Assembly: GCA_002414665.1 (NCBI GenBank)
Contig: DIAF01000047.1
Location: forward strand, 56,031 to 72,464
Source: Halieaceae bacterium UBA5085
GTDB lineage: Bacteria > Pseudomonadota > Gammaproteobacteria > Pseudomonadales > Halieaceae
Direction of reading: 5' to 3'
Length of the DNA: 16,434 nucleotides
Shown: positions 1 to 7,227 of the stretch, piece by piece
Numbering within the stretch: position 1 is the stretch's first letter
Layout: the number at the start of each line of letters is the position of its first letter
Translations under genes and position numbers: made by a program
Notes under the pieces: model-generated
The model's input: the letters and a program-made list of their open reading frames with translations, nothing else
Told to the model about the DNA's origin: nothing
Database searches by the model: none

Positions 1-363
1 AGGCCCAGCCGCGCGCGCCACGATCTCCTGACCGGACCGGCGGTCCCAGAGCAGCAACAGTTCTTCGTCCCAGTTGACCAGTCCCGCCATTGGGCCGCCG
101 CCGAAGCTGCCCTCACTGCCCAGGCCGAGGTCGAGGCCGGTGAGTTCACAGGCCAGTTGCGCTTTGCGCCGTGCACACTCCAGGGGCGAGAGCTTGCGTT
201 CCACTTCGCCAGAGAACGTGCCCAGCCGGTCTGTATCGAAGGCGTCCGTGACCGTCAGCGAGAAGCCCAGCGCCGAAAGCGCTGGTGCCACCAGTTCACC
301 TTTCGCGTGGCGCGTGAGCAGGGCAATCGGGCGGCCGCTGAAGGCGTGCATCTCATCCATCAT
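1..363 (-). CDS. DUF6671 family protein, C-terminus beyond window (partial)
   Basis: The minus strand is open from an ATG-ATG pair at 363/360 to the left edge, giving 121 codons with no stop, so the 3' end lies outside the window. The translation has features I associate with DUF6671: an N-terminal stretch with GRPIALLTRHAKGE, then TDAFDTDRLGTFSGE (family usually DTDRFGTF), then TGLDLGLGSEGSFGG (family SEGSFGPHP). The biochemical role of the family is not known to me. No strong ribosome binding site precedes either ATG; the ATG at 351 (MHAFSG) is another possible start. It is divergent from the LysR regulator, which may control it. The SEGSFGGGP variant departs slightly from the usual GPHP. 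Family call fairly sure, function unknown. Confidence 0.75.
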   Translation of the reverse strand, partial: MMDEMHAFSGRPIALLTRHAKGELVAPALSALGFSLTVTDAFDTDRLGTFSGEVERKLSPLECARRKAQLACELTGLDLGLGSEGSFGGGPMAGLVNWDEELLLLWDRRSGQEIVARAAGP

Positions 364-451
364 TACAGAAACGACCGTACAGTCTCTCAGGCAGTCATTC
401 TCGACCGCAGCATACTGAGATCATAACGTGATTTTGTATAACACTTAGTTT

Positions 452-478
452 CGATAATATCGTTCTTTTTTAGAGAAC
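452..478. promoter_or_regulatory. Palindromic boxes in the divergent nhaR-like/DUF6671 intergenic region
   Basis: Two adjacent dyads sit just upstream of the LysR start: CGATA-A-TATCG at 452-462 and GTTCT-N7-AGAAC at 462-478. The surrounding 120 bp is AT-rich compared with the flanking genes. LysR regulators commonly bind dyads of this kind between themselves and a divergent gene, so these are candidate autoregulatory or target sites. No convincing sigma70 -35/-10 pair with normal spacing could be fixed. Confidence 0.4.
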
Positions 479-484
479 ATTTTT

Positions 485-1426
485 ATGCGCCAGCTCAATT
501 TTCACCATCTCTACTACTTTTGGATGGTGGCCAAAGAAGGCCACCTGACGCGTGCGGCAAAGCAGCTGCATGTATCGCAATCTGCCCTGTCATCGCAGAT
601 CCGCCAACTGCAGGAGCAACTCGGCCATGAGCTGTTCAGCCGCGACGGACGCTCCCTGCGTCTGACGGAAGTGGGGCATCTGGTGCTGGAATATGCCGAG
701 AGCATTTTCAACCTGGGCAGCGAGTTACTGGCCCTGACCGAAAGCGGTGAACTGCGGAGCCTGCAACGTCTGCGTATCGGTTCAGTGGCCACGTTGTCGC
801 GCAACTTTCAGGAGAACTTCCTGCGCCCGGTCATTGGTGAAGCGAAGGTGAAGCTGGTGATTCGCTCTGCCAGCCTGGAGGAACTGCTGGAACAGCTGCG
901 GGTGCACAAGTTGGACCTCATCCTCTCCAACCGCGCCGTCGCCGCCGACACCTCCACCCCCTGGCGCTGCCAGCAGATCGCCGAACAGAGCGTGTGCATT
1001 GTCGGGCCTCCCGGCAAGCCGGCCAGACAATTCCGCTTCCCCCGGGATCTGGGCCGGTTGCCGTTGTTGTTGCCGGGCCCCAACAGCGAAATCCGCAACC
1101 AGTTTGACCTGCTGTGCGAAGAGCACGGGGTGGAAGCAGACCCGTATGCCGAGGTGGAAGATATGGCCATGCTACGCCTGCTGGCGCGCGATTCGGGTGG
1201 GCTGGCTGTGGTGCCGGAAGTTGTGGTGCAGGACGAACTGCAAAGCGGCAAGCTGCAACGCTATTGTGTGTTGGAGAAAGTGGTGGAGCGCTTTTATGCC
1301 ATCACCGCCAAGCGCCATTTCGAGCTGGTGGCACTAACCAGTCTGCTGGAGCAAGCGCAAGCGAACGCGCAGCCACCGCCCAAAGCGAGCGCCAAACCAC
1401 GTCGCACTCGCAAGCAGCCCAGCTAA
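485..1426 (+). CDS. nhaR: LysR-family transcriptional regulator, NhaR-like
   Basis: This 313-residue protein starts with a LysR winged helix-turn-helix (about residues 1-62). It includes the NhaR-like opening LNFHHLYYFWMVAKEGHLT, the recognition-helix region HVSQSALSSQIRQLQ and the wing ELFSRDGRSLRLTEVG. Residues from about 88 form the usual effector-binding domain. E. coli NhaR (301 aa) activates the Na+/H+ antiporter gene nhaA and responds to sodium. No antiporter gene is in this window, so the target here is unknown; the divergent DUF6671 gene is the positional candidate. The C-terminus carries a basic, proline-rich tail (after about residue 295) beyond the normal domain end. The ribosome binding site is weak (AGAG-type). 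It converges on the P450 gene with 24 bp between stops. Confidence 0.8.
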   Translation: MRQLNFHHLYYFWMVAKEGHLTRAAKQLHVSQSALSSQIRQLQEQLGHELFSRDGRSLRLTEVGHLVLEYAESIFNLGSELLALTESGELRSLQRLRIGSVATLSRNFQENFLRPVIGEAKVKLVIRSASLEELLEQLRVHKLDLILSNRAVAADTSTPWRCQQIAEQSVCIVGPPGKPARQFRFPRDLGRLPLLLPGPNSEIRNQFDLLCEEHGVEADPYAEVEDMAMLRLLARDSGGLAVVPEVVVQDELQSGKLQRYCVLEKVVERFYAITAKRHFELVALTSLLEQAQANAQPPPKASAKPRRTRKQPS

Positions 1427-1427
1427 G

Positions 1428-1447
1428 CCGCGCCAGGACAGGCGCGG
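1428..1447. terminator. GC-rich hairpin between converging nhaR-like and P450 genes
   Basis: A perfect 7-bp stem (CCGCGCC / GGCGCGG) with a 6-nt loop starts one base after the nhaR-like stop and ends 3 bases before the P450 stop. There is no T-run on either side, so it is not a canonical intrinsic terminator. Position between two converging genes is the main argument for a bidirectional stop signal. Confidence 0.35.
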
Positions 1448-1450
1448 GAT

Positions 1451-2722
1451 TCAGGCTGACCGCTCAAAGGCAATGTGCATTTCCTTGTAACCATCTACAA
1501 AGGCAGACAGTGCATTTTTGGGTTCACCCACCAGTTGCACATTGGTCATCCGCGTGGTGATTGCCTCAAAAATCACCTTGAGCTGCAATCGAGCCAGGTG
1601 TGCGCCAAGGCAATAGTGCGGCCCTGCGCCAAAGGTGCGGGCGTCCCGCTGTACTCGTTCGCGCTGGCAGCGGGTAATGTCGAAGCGGTCGGGGCCTGCA
1701 AACACCCGCTCATCCCGGTTGGCGGAAGCAAGCCAGACGATGACCTTGTCACCTTTGCGGATAGTCTGCCCTCCCAGTTCAACGTCTTCCATAGCGGTGC
1801 GACGGTAGTTCATTATCGGCGCCCGAAAGCGCAACATTTCCTCCACTGCACCGGGAATCAATTCCGGGTCATTCTGTAATATCTGAAACTGGTCGGGGTG
1901 TTGTATCAAGTCATGCAGCCCATAGGCTGTGGCATTGCGCGTGGTCTCGACGCCACCAATAATGAAGTTGAGAAATAACAACCCGTATTCCAGGTCAGTG
2001 AGCTGTTCGCCACCCTCCCGCGTCGCCGCCAGCAGGTCAGTGGTCAGGTCATCCCGCGGATGCAGGCGGTGATTGGCGGCGAGTTGAGCACCGTATTTCA
2101 CCAGTGCCCGCTGCGCGTCGTAGCCTTCCATGACGCTGCCGGCAAAGTCCGGATCGTCGGCGATCATCATGGTGTTGGTGAGGGTGCAGAGGTGAGTGCG
2201 ATCCTCATCCGGGATCCCCAGTATCCAGGCGATCACGCGCAATGGCAGCTGTGTTGCGACCGACGTCACAAATTCGCAGCGACCCTGCCCGATCACCTCA
2301 TCGATGATACTGTCGGCGATTGCACGGATGTGTGGCTCCCGCTGTTTAATCGCGGTGGGCTTGAAGGCCGCGTCCACCAGGCGCCGGTAATCCCGGTGTA
2401 CTGGTGGGTCCATCAGGTTCAGCGAAACGTGTTTGCCCCTGATGGCCTCCTTCGGTGTATCGACGAGTCGTGGACCTGTGGCATTGCTGAATAGCGCCGG
2501 GCTTTTTAATACCGTGTCGATTTCGCGGGTGGCGAACACGTTCCAGTGCCCCGATTGCCCCGCAGTGCCTGCTTCCCAGGACACTGAATGCTGCTGTCTG
2601 TTCTCTGCAATCAAGTGATTGGGTGCGCCGTGACTGTAGAGGCCCAGATTCGCGAGGCTGTGTTTCGTCATCGGGCAGTTTTTCATAGGCTGCTGGGTCC
2701 TGTATTTCCTGTCATCACGCAT
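1451..2722 (-). CDS. Cytochrome P450 (soluble bacterial class)
   Basis: This is a 423-residue heme monooxygenase of normal bacterial length with no membrane anchor. The landmarks are in order: LMDPPVHRDYRRLV at about 103-116; the I-helix oxygen-binding motif GGVETT at 256-261; the K-helix ExxR as EMLR at 295-298; and the heme loop FGAGPHYCLG at 364-373 with ligand Cys371. The DPP-H-RR region and GGVETT resemble the CYP124/125/142 and linalool-hydroxylase relatives, which act on terpenoid, steroid or fatty substrates, but the substrate cannot be read from the sequence. No ferredoxin or reductase partner is nearby. The stretch just before the heme loop (CQRERVQRDAR) is unusually charged. The start is uncertain: ATGs at residues 13 and 18 are also possible and no upstream Shine-Dalgarno stands out. 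The SOUL-protein gene lies 65 bp upstream on the same strand. Confidence 0.93.
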   Translation of the reverse strand: MRDDRKYRTQQPMKNCPMTKHSLANLGLYSHGAPNHLIAENRQQHSVSWEAGTAGQSGHWNVFATREIDTVLKSPALFSNATGPRLVDTPKEAIRGKHVSLNLMDPPVHRDYRRLVDAAFKPTAIKQREPHIRAIADSIIDEVIGQGRCEFVTSVATQLPLRVIAWILGIPDEDRTHLCTLTNTMMIADDPDFAGSVMEGYDAQRALVKYGAQLAANHRLHPRDDLTTDLLAATREGGEQLTDLEYGLLFLNFIIGGVETTRNATAYGLHDLIQHPDQFQILQNDPELIPGAVEEMLRFRAPIMNYRRTAMEDVELGGQTIRKGDKVIVWLASANRDERVFAGPDRFDITRCQRERVQRDARTFGAGPHYCLGAHLARLQLKVIFEAITTRMTNVQLVGEPKNALSAFVDGYKEMHIAFERSA

Positions 2723-2787
2723 TCGCGGGATTAACGCGGCGTCCCTTGGGCATTACCAGTGCGGCTCTCGAGTTGCACCGGCTCCAA

Positions 2788-3435
2788 TCACTGGCTGTTG
2801 GAAGGGTCCAACACGGGCACCAGAATCTCGTTCCGCCGCATAAACCACGGCATGAACGGAGGATCGTAGCGGGCCCAAACCGGTTCACCCACCACCGTCA
2901 GGGACTGCCCAGCGATCCACGCGGCCAGTTTTTCCCTGTGCTGCTGATAACGTTCTTCCGACCAGAAACCGGAATAGCGTACCGCGGCCATGAACCGAGC
3001 AGGCACCTGCCGCAGGTTGACCGCCGGATCCTCCGGCTTCGGAAGCGTTTCCATGGAGTAGGCCGCGGGCATCATGAAACTCACTACCCAGCGGTCTTCT
3101 ACCCGCCGCTGCCCAACGGGCGACGTCATGTCGATCTTTTCACCGCCCGACTGCTGGCCGACGGGTGAGGTCATGTCGAGGCTTTCACGCGACGTATTGC
3201 TGCCCGATATGTAGTTGAACAGCCGGCGAAAGGCCTTGCTACCCGCGCCCTCAAAGTCACCCTCGACAACGGTTTCGGCGAGAATATGTGGCGCGTAGTG
3301 GCGCAGCTCGAAGGGCTTATCCTCCAGCACAACAGTGTATTCCGCTTCTTCAACCGCCATAGTGTTCCCTGTTCCTGCCAGCGCGACAAGCGCCGCCAAC
3401 GCGAGCTGCCTGCACAGCGGCTTAAGCGACTGCAT
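2788..3435 (-). CDS. SOUL-family heme-binding protein, exported
   Basis: The 215-residue product starts with a Sec-type signal peptide: MQSLKPLCR, a hydrophobic run rich in Ala/Leu/Val, and a likely cut after GNTMA near residue 26. The mature part is a SOUL domain opening EYTVVLEDKPFELRHYAPH. It carries two copies of the family's MTxPV element, both as DMTSPVGQ and 16 residues apart, and the MPAAYSMETLPKP and RYSGFWSEERY segments. SOUL proteins bind heme or tetrapyrroles; the bacterial role is unclear. The frame is open to an ATG at 3498, but the start at 3435 has GGGGAGAG ahead of it and begins the signal peptide, so I use it. The gene may be co-transcribed with the downstream P450, although an exported protein is unlikely to hand heme directly to a cytosolic enzyme. 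Confidence 0.88.
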   Translation of the reverse strand: MQSLKPLCRQLALAALVALAGTGNTMAVEEAEYTVVLEDKPFELRHYAPHILAETVVEGDFEGAGSKAFRRLFNYISGSNTSRESLDMTSPVGQQSGGEKIDMTSPVGQRRVEDRWVVSFMMPAAYSMETLPKPEDPAVNLRQVPARFMAAVRYSGFWSEERYQQHREKLAAWIAGQSLTVVGEPVWARYDPPFMPWFMRRNEILVPVLDPSNSQ

Positions 3436-3440
3436 CGTTG

Positions 3441-3448
3441 CTCTCCCC
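3441..3448 (-). promoter_or_regulatory. Ribosome binding site fixing the SOUL start
   Basis: GGGGAGAG on the minus strand lies 5 nt before the ATG at 3435. It decides that start over the ATG 63 nt upstream, which has no comparable signal. Confidence 0.7.
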
Positions 3449-3644
3449 ATTCCTGCACGAGGTGACGGTGTGTACGTTGGGCACACGGCAATTGGCATGG
3501 ATACAGGCTCCGAAAATGCGTAAAGTGAATTGCCTGTTGGCCGCGGGGCCCTGAAGAGCCTGTCGGCCGGTTTGGGCCTGGATCACTCCCTGCAGGCGCG
3601 GTCGCAGCGAGTGGAAACTCTGGACTGTATATCGGGAGATTGCA

Positions 3645-5189
3645 ATGTCGAGCTACTGGCAACGGCTGGCTTGCCTCATTGGCACACTGGTCATGGTGCA
3701 GGCGGCATTCCCCGCCAACGACGGCAATGCAGGCTGTGCCGGGCTGCAACAGGCGCTCGCTGCCAATGCAGGCGTCGCCCTTACGGAAACGCCCCAACTG
3801 ATGCCCGCGGGCGACCTGCCAGCGTTCTGCAAGGTCCGCGGCGAGGCGGCAGGCAAAGTGGGCTTCGAAATGCGTTTGCCGCTTGCCGCAGACTGGAACG
3901 GTAAATTCGTACTCGCGGGCTGCGGCGGTTTCTGCGGCCAGTTGCTGCCCGACAAGCCGGGCTACTCCAACAGCATCAACGAAGCCCTGAAGCAGGGCTA
4001 TGCCGCCATGGCCCACGACAGTGGTCACCAGGCACCCACCTCGGACACCGACTGGGCACGCAGTGGCGACGACCAGGCCGTTGCACTGTGGGCCGAAGAA
4101 GTGTTGCCCACGCTGGCCACCCTGGGCAACCAGGTGATCCATGCCTACTATGAACAGGCTCCGAAACGGCGCTACTTCTCCGGCTGCTCCAACGGGGGCC
4201 GGCTGGGCCTGGTTGCGGCGCAGCGCTACCCGGAGCTGTTTGACGGGATCGCCGCGGGCGGCCCGATTCTGGACCTGTCCGGCAATGCCGGTGTACAGGG
4301 CGCCTGGATGATCCAGCAGGCCTGGACCCCAGAAGGCGCCCCCCGATTCACCGTCGCGCAAATCGATCGCCTGGCCGCCCATGTGCGTGAGGCCTGCGAC
4401 GCCCTGGACGGCGTGGAAGACGGACTGGTCGCGGCACCGGAGCGATGCCATCCCGACCTCAGCGCGCTGCGTTGCACATCCAATACCGACAGCGGCTGCC
4501 TGAACGCGGCACAGTTGCAGCGGGTTGCGGCGCTTTACCGGGGGGCACACGAGGGCGACACCCAGCTGTTCCCCGGCCTGCCGCCGGGTTCCGAGCACCT
4601 GTGGCCGTTCTGGATTACCGGCCGAGATGGCCAACCGGCCTGGGGCAGAGACGCCTCCCAGGGCTTCCTCGACATCTACCGCAACGTGCCTGCTGGCCAG
4701 CACGTGAACCCGGCGAGCATTGACGTCGTGGCGGAAGCGGCGGCTATGGCGGCTTCGCCACTGGCACAACGCGCCAACGCCACCAATCCGGACCTGTCCG
4801 GGTTACGCGCTGCAGGCACGCGGCTGTTGATCTGGCACGGCTGGGCAGACCCGCTGATCCTGCCGCAGCGAACCGTCAGCTACTTTGACGCGGCGCTGGC
4901 GGAGAACGGCGGCGCCGAAGCACTGGCTGACTACGCGCGCCTGTTCATGGTGCCGGGCCACGGGCATTGCTGGGAAGCGCCGGGCCAGGCCCCGGACCTG
5001 TTCGACCCGCTGCAGGCCCTGGATGCCTGGGTGGAGCAGGCTGAGCCACCCGCGCAGATTGTGGCGCGCGACACCCTGGACCCCGACGCGGCCACAGCAA
5101 CGGCACTGCTGTGTCCCTACCCCCAACGTGCCATCTATGACCAACACGGGCCGCTGGATGATGCCGCAAGCTACCGGTGCGGCGAATAG
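3645..5189 (+). CDS. Tannase/feruloyl esterase-family hydrolase, secreted
   Basis: A 514-residue alpha/beta-hydrolase of the tannase family (tannase, feruloyl esterase, MHETase and 6-hydroxyhexanoate esterase relatives). An N-terminal signal peptide (residues 1 to about 23) points to the periplasm or outside. The nucleophile elbow is GCSNGG at 180-185 (Ser182), the acid is in HGWADPL (Asp402) and the histidine is in VPGHGHC (His441). Cys181 and Cys442 flank the triad as in the family's CS-D-HC motif, where they form a disulfide. CDALDGVEDG at 251-260 matches the lid calcium-binding loop. The family normally has VPGMxHC followed by glycines; here it is VPGHGHCWEAPG. The start is supported by GGGAG six bases upstream. 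It is divergent from the SOUL gene. The natural ester substrate cannot be assigned. Confidence 0.92.
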   Translation: MSSYWQRLACLIGTLVMVQAAFPANDGNAGCAGLQQALAANAGVALTETPQLMPAGDLPAFCKVRGEAAGKVGFEMRLPLAADWNGKFVLAGCGGFCGQLLPDKPGYSNSINEALKQGYAAMAHDSGHQAPTSDTDWARSGDDQAVALWAEEVLPTLATLGNQVIHAYYEQAPKRRYFSGCSNGGRLGLVAAQRYPELFDGIAAGGPILDLSGNAGVQGAWMIQQAWTPEGAPRFTVAQIDRLAAHVREACDALDGVEDGLVAAPERCHPDLSALRCTSNTDSGCLNAAQLQRVAALYRGAHEGDTQLFPGLPPGSEHLWPFWITGRDGQPAWGRDASQGFLDIYRNVPAGQHVNPASIDVVAEAAAMAASPLAQRANATNPDLSGLRAAGTRLLIWHGWADPLILPQRTVSYFDAALAENGGAEALADYARLFMVPGHGHCWEAPGQAPDLFDPLQALDAWVEQAEPPAQIVARDTLDPDAATATALLCPYPQRAIYDQHGPLDDAASYRCGE

Positions 5190-5190
5190 C

Positions 5191-5204
5191 GCAAGCGAGC
5201 TTGC
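5191..5204 (+). terminator. Short hairpin just after the tannase-family gene
   Basis: GCAAGC and GCTTGC face each other two bases after the stop codon, with a very tight loop and no following T-run. It could stabilise the mRNA end or do nothing. Weak. Confidence 0.2.
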
Positions 5205-5324
5205 CATCGCAGCGAATGGCCAGCCTGCAAGGCGGATTTGCACGTGGCCATACGCCCGGGTTTTCCGTAGAGTAGAGCGCACATGGAGTGGGACGGCGAA
5301 CCCAAACGCCGCCCCGCCATCATC

Positions 5325-5330
5325 AAGGAG
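5325..5330 (+). promoter_or_regulatory. Ribosome binding site fixing the PLDc_N start
   Basis: AAGGAG lies 6 nt before the ATG at 5337. It selects that start over the in-frame ATG at 5283, whose first 18 codons would encode an ordinary charged segment ahead of the membrane protein. Confidence 0.85.
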
Positions 5331-5336
5331 ATTGTT

Positions 5337-5516
5337 ATGGGCGTAGAAGTGGGTGGTCTGCTCGGTCTGATCTGGCTGGTCATTGTTATCTGGGCCGTGA
5401 TCAAGGTGGCGAAAAGCTCTGCCGGAGGCCTGGCGAAAGTGCTGTGGATTCTGCTACTGCTACTGGCGCCCCTGGTGGGGCTGATTATCTGGGCGCTGAT
5501 GGGGCCGAAGGGTTAG
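5337..5516 (+). CDS. Small PLDc_N-domain membrane protein
   Basis: A 59-residue protein with two hydrophobic helices, about residues 8-25 and 34-55, joined by a short basic turn (KVAKSSAGG). The second helix carries the WILLLLLAPLVG-IIWAL pattern of the PLDc_N domain (PF13396), first seen at the N-terminus of cardiolipin synthases but often present as a free-standing small inner-membrane protein of unknown role. The start follows a strong AAGGAG. Its last 32 bases overlap the 3' end of the converging DUF3524 gene, so the two transcripts are antisense to each other there. Confidence 0.82.
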   Translation: MGVEVGGLLGLIWLVIVIWAVIKVAKSSAGGLAKVLWILLLLLAPLVGLIIWALMGPKG

Positions 5517-6648
5517 CGATCACCGTCTGCGTATTGGCCAGCAGCTCGGCCCACACCGGCACCAGATGCCCGGCATACCACGGACTCACATCCACCGGCG
5601 ATGGCAGCCCCGCCGACAGCCAATCCCGCAGCCGTGACACCAGCGCCCCCGCATCCCCCTGCGGGTAGCGGCAGTGCGGTGGGTATTGCTCCGGATAACA
5701 CAGCGCATCGGGCACCAGCGGCCTTGCGCCTGCACTCGCCGCCTCCAGCATCGCGAGCCCCTGGAACTCGTGCCGCGCCGTGCTCACCGCAATGGCCGCC
5801 TTACCGAGCAGCGCACGGTACGCATCCGCAGGCAGCTGACCATCCGCAACAATCCGCTCCGGCAGGGCCTCGCGCAAGCGTGCCAGCGCCGGCGGCACCT
5901 GCCTGGGGCGCTTGCCGAGCAAGGCGAGCCTGAATGCCACGCCCTGCCCTGCGAGCGCGATCATCGCCTCGGCAAACAGCTCCGGCGCCTTGTCGTGCTC
6001 CCAGCGGTGGTTCCACAGAATCAACTGCCCGTCGCGCTCCGCCGCCGGCGGTACCGGTTCTACAGGCACCGGGCACAAACCACTCTTCTGCGCCAGCTGG
6101 TCGACAACGCCGGGAGGCACCGCATCAGGCATCTGCTCCAGTAGCTGCCGCACGCCCTGCAGATAACTGTCGCGATTGAAGGCGGAGTTGAACACCAGCC
6201 GGCTGGCCGCCAGCCCGCCATACAGCTGCACCATCTGCGGCTCCAGCCAGTGGCGCTGGCGACTGCTGAGCGGGTAGGCAAACTGGTTTTCGTGGAAGTA
6301 ACAGAGCGTGGGCACCCCCGCCAGACGCGGATGCAGGCCCTTGAGGGTGGCTAGGTCCACCATCGAGGTAGCCACAATCAGGTCCGGCTGTTGCGGCGGC
6401 AAGGCCTCCAGCCAGGACAGCGGATTGCCGCGAATACGCCAGGCGAAGTGCCGACCGGGCAACTCCAGCCGCTGCCAATTGAACTGAGGCTGCGAGGCCA
6501 GCAGCCAGTCTGCCCAGGCAGCGTGGCTGTCGGCGCGGTAGGCGGAGAGTAGCCAGGCGCGAGGCCACGCACCCGAGGTGGCAAGGCTGGCTGAATCAGA
6601 TGAAGTCTGCATGGACATGATGTACCACAGCCTCATCAGGATTGTCAT
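5485..6648 (-). CDS. DUF3524 glycosyltransferase, tRNA-queuosine alpha-mannosyltransferase-like
   Basis: A 387-residue GT4-type glycosyltransferase. The N-terminal DUF3524 signature is clear: LLSAYRADSHAAW at 33-45, LPGRHFAWRIRGNPLSW at 63-79 and YFHENQFAYP at 117-126. The C-terminal half has WNHRWEHDK at 212-220 and the donor-binding motif HEFQGLAMLE (E294-x7-E302). The animal homologue, GTDC1/QTMAN, adds mannose to queuosine-34 of tRNA-Asp; bacterial members carry the same domain name but their substrate is not established to my knowledge. The start is uncertain. The first ATG at 6648 has no good Shine-Dalgarno, and ATGs at 6618 or 6612 would trim a leader that does not resemble the domain. 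It diverges from the coiled-coil gene across about 32-68 bp. Confidence 0.87.
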   Translation of the reverse strand: MTILMRLWYIMSMQTSSDSASLATSGAWPRAWLLSAYRADSHAAWADWLLASQPQFNWQRLELPGRHFAWRIRGNPLSWLEALPPQQPDLIVATSMVDLATLKGLHPRLAGVPTLCYFHENQFAYPLSSRQRHWLEPQMVQLYGGLAASRLVFNSAFNRDSYLQGVRQLLEQMPDAVPPGVVDQLAQKSGLCPVPVEPVPPAAERDGQLILWNHRWEHDKAPELFAEAMIALAGQGVAFRLALLGKRPRQVPPALARLREALPERIVADGQLPADAYRALLGKAAIAVSTARHEFQGLAMLEAASAGARPLVPDALCYPEQYPPHCRYPQGDAGALVSRLRDWLSAGLPSPVDVSPWYAGHLVPVWAELLANTQTVIANPSAPSAPR

Positions 6649-6666
6649 GCTTGGCGCGGGCGCGTT

Positions 6667-6672
6667 GGGAGG
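6667..6672 (+). promoter_or_regulatory. Ribosome binding site fixing a GTG start
   Basis: GGGAGG lies 8 nt before the GTG at 6681. It supports that codon rather than the in-frame ATG at 6642, which would overlap the start of the divergent gene. Confidence 0.75.
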
Positions 6673-6680
6673 CTATTCTT

Positions 6681-7106
6681 GTGGCGAAACTGGCTTTTGA
6701 TTCACTGCGTTACGCACGCCGCCTCCGGGAGGCTGGCGTGCCTGAACCGCAGGCAGACGCGCAGGCGGAACTGATGGCCGAAGCATTTGGCTTTTACGCA
6801 GACAACATCGTCACCCGGGACTACCTGGATGCCGTGGTGCGCGCCGCGTTCGCCGAACAGGAACAGCGTTTTGAGCAAATCGAGAGGCGCTTCCAGCAGA
6901 TGGATCACCGTCTCGACGGGCTGGACCGGCGGCTCGACGGGCTGGACCGACGGCTCGACGAGCTGGAAAGGCGTCTCGACAAGCTGGGCATGCGGCTCGA
7001 CAAACTGGAGCCCCTACGCACACAGGCCACCCTGCACTCCTTCATGCTGGGACTGATAGTGGTTGTACAGGTGGTGCCCCAGTTGCAGGCCTGGCTCGTC
7101 AATTGA
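6681..7106 (+). CDS. Coiled-coil, C-terminally membrane-anchored protein (DUF1640/CCDC90-like)
   Basis: From the GTG at 6681 the product has 141 residues. It opens with LAFDSLRYARRLREAGVP and PQADAQAELMAEAF, a head typical of the small bacterial coiled-coil proteins grouped with DUF1640/CCDC90. A coiled coil follows (about 55-110) with near-perfect heptads of the form RLDGLDR. A hydrophobic C-terminal helix, LHSFMLGLIVVVQVVP, can anchor it in the inner membrane. Function is unknown in bacteria; the mitochondrial relative MCUR1/CCDC90 is linked to membrane complexes, which is not evidence of role here. It is divergent from the DUF3524 gene and 121 bp upstream of the MDR gene. Confidence 0.8.
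   Translation: MAKLAFDSLRYARRLREAGVPEPQADAQAELMAEAFGFYADNIVTRDYLDAVVRAAFAEQEQRFEQIERRFQQMDHRLDGLDRRLDGLDRRLDELERRLDKLGMRLDKLEPLRTQATLHSFMLGLIVVVQVVPQLQAWLVN
6909..7013 (+). repeat. Five 21-bp in-frame tandem repeats
   Basis: Units begin at 6909, 6930, 6951, 6972 and 6993. Each starts CG(T/G)CTCGAC and encodes one heptad (RLDGLDR, RLDGLDR, RLDELER, RLDKLGM, RLDKLEP). The first two units differ at only two bases, consistent with recent duplication or slippage; the last two are more diverged. Confidence 0.9.
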
Positions 7107-7155
7107 GGCGCAAGCCGCTATCCAGCGAACGTTCAACGCACCACATCCCCTGTTC

Positions 7156-7174
7156 ACCGCAAAAAGCTTGCGGT
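7156..7174. terminator. Hairpin between the coiled-coil and MDR genes
   Basis: A perfect 7-bp stem (ACCGCAA / TTGCGGT) with a 5-nt loop lies 49 bp after the coiled-coil stop. No T-tract follows, so termination is only a possibility; it may instead be a leader structure of the MDR mRNA. Confidence 0.25.
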
Positions 7175-7215
7175 CTGGCCCGCGGCACTGGACAGTGGCC
7201 TTTTGCTCACTGCCC

Positions 7216-7221
7216 GGGGGA
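7216..7221 (+). promoter_or_regulatory. Ribosome binding site fixing the MDR GTG start
   Basis: GGGGGA lies 6 nt before GTG at 7228. It selects this start over the in-frame ATG at 7063, which lies inside the upstream gene. Confidence 0.7.
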
Positions 7222-7227
7222 ACTACC

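Noticed and set aside
3171..4769. A 532-codon open frame on the minus strand covering the tannase-family gene.
   Set aside because: It has no recognisable domain and lies antisense to a gene with signal peptide, catalytic triad and good ribosome binding site. Long antisense frames are common in GC-rich DNA.
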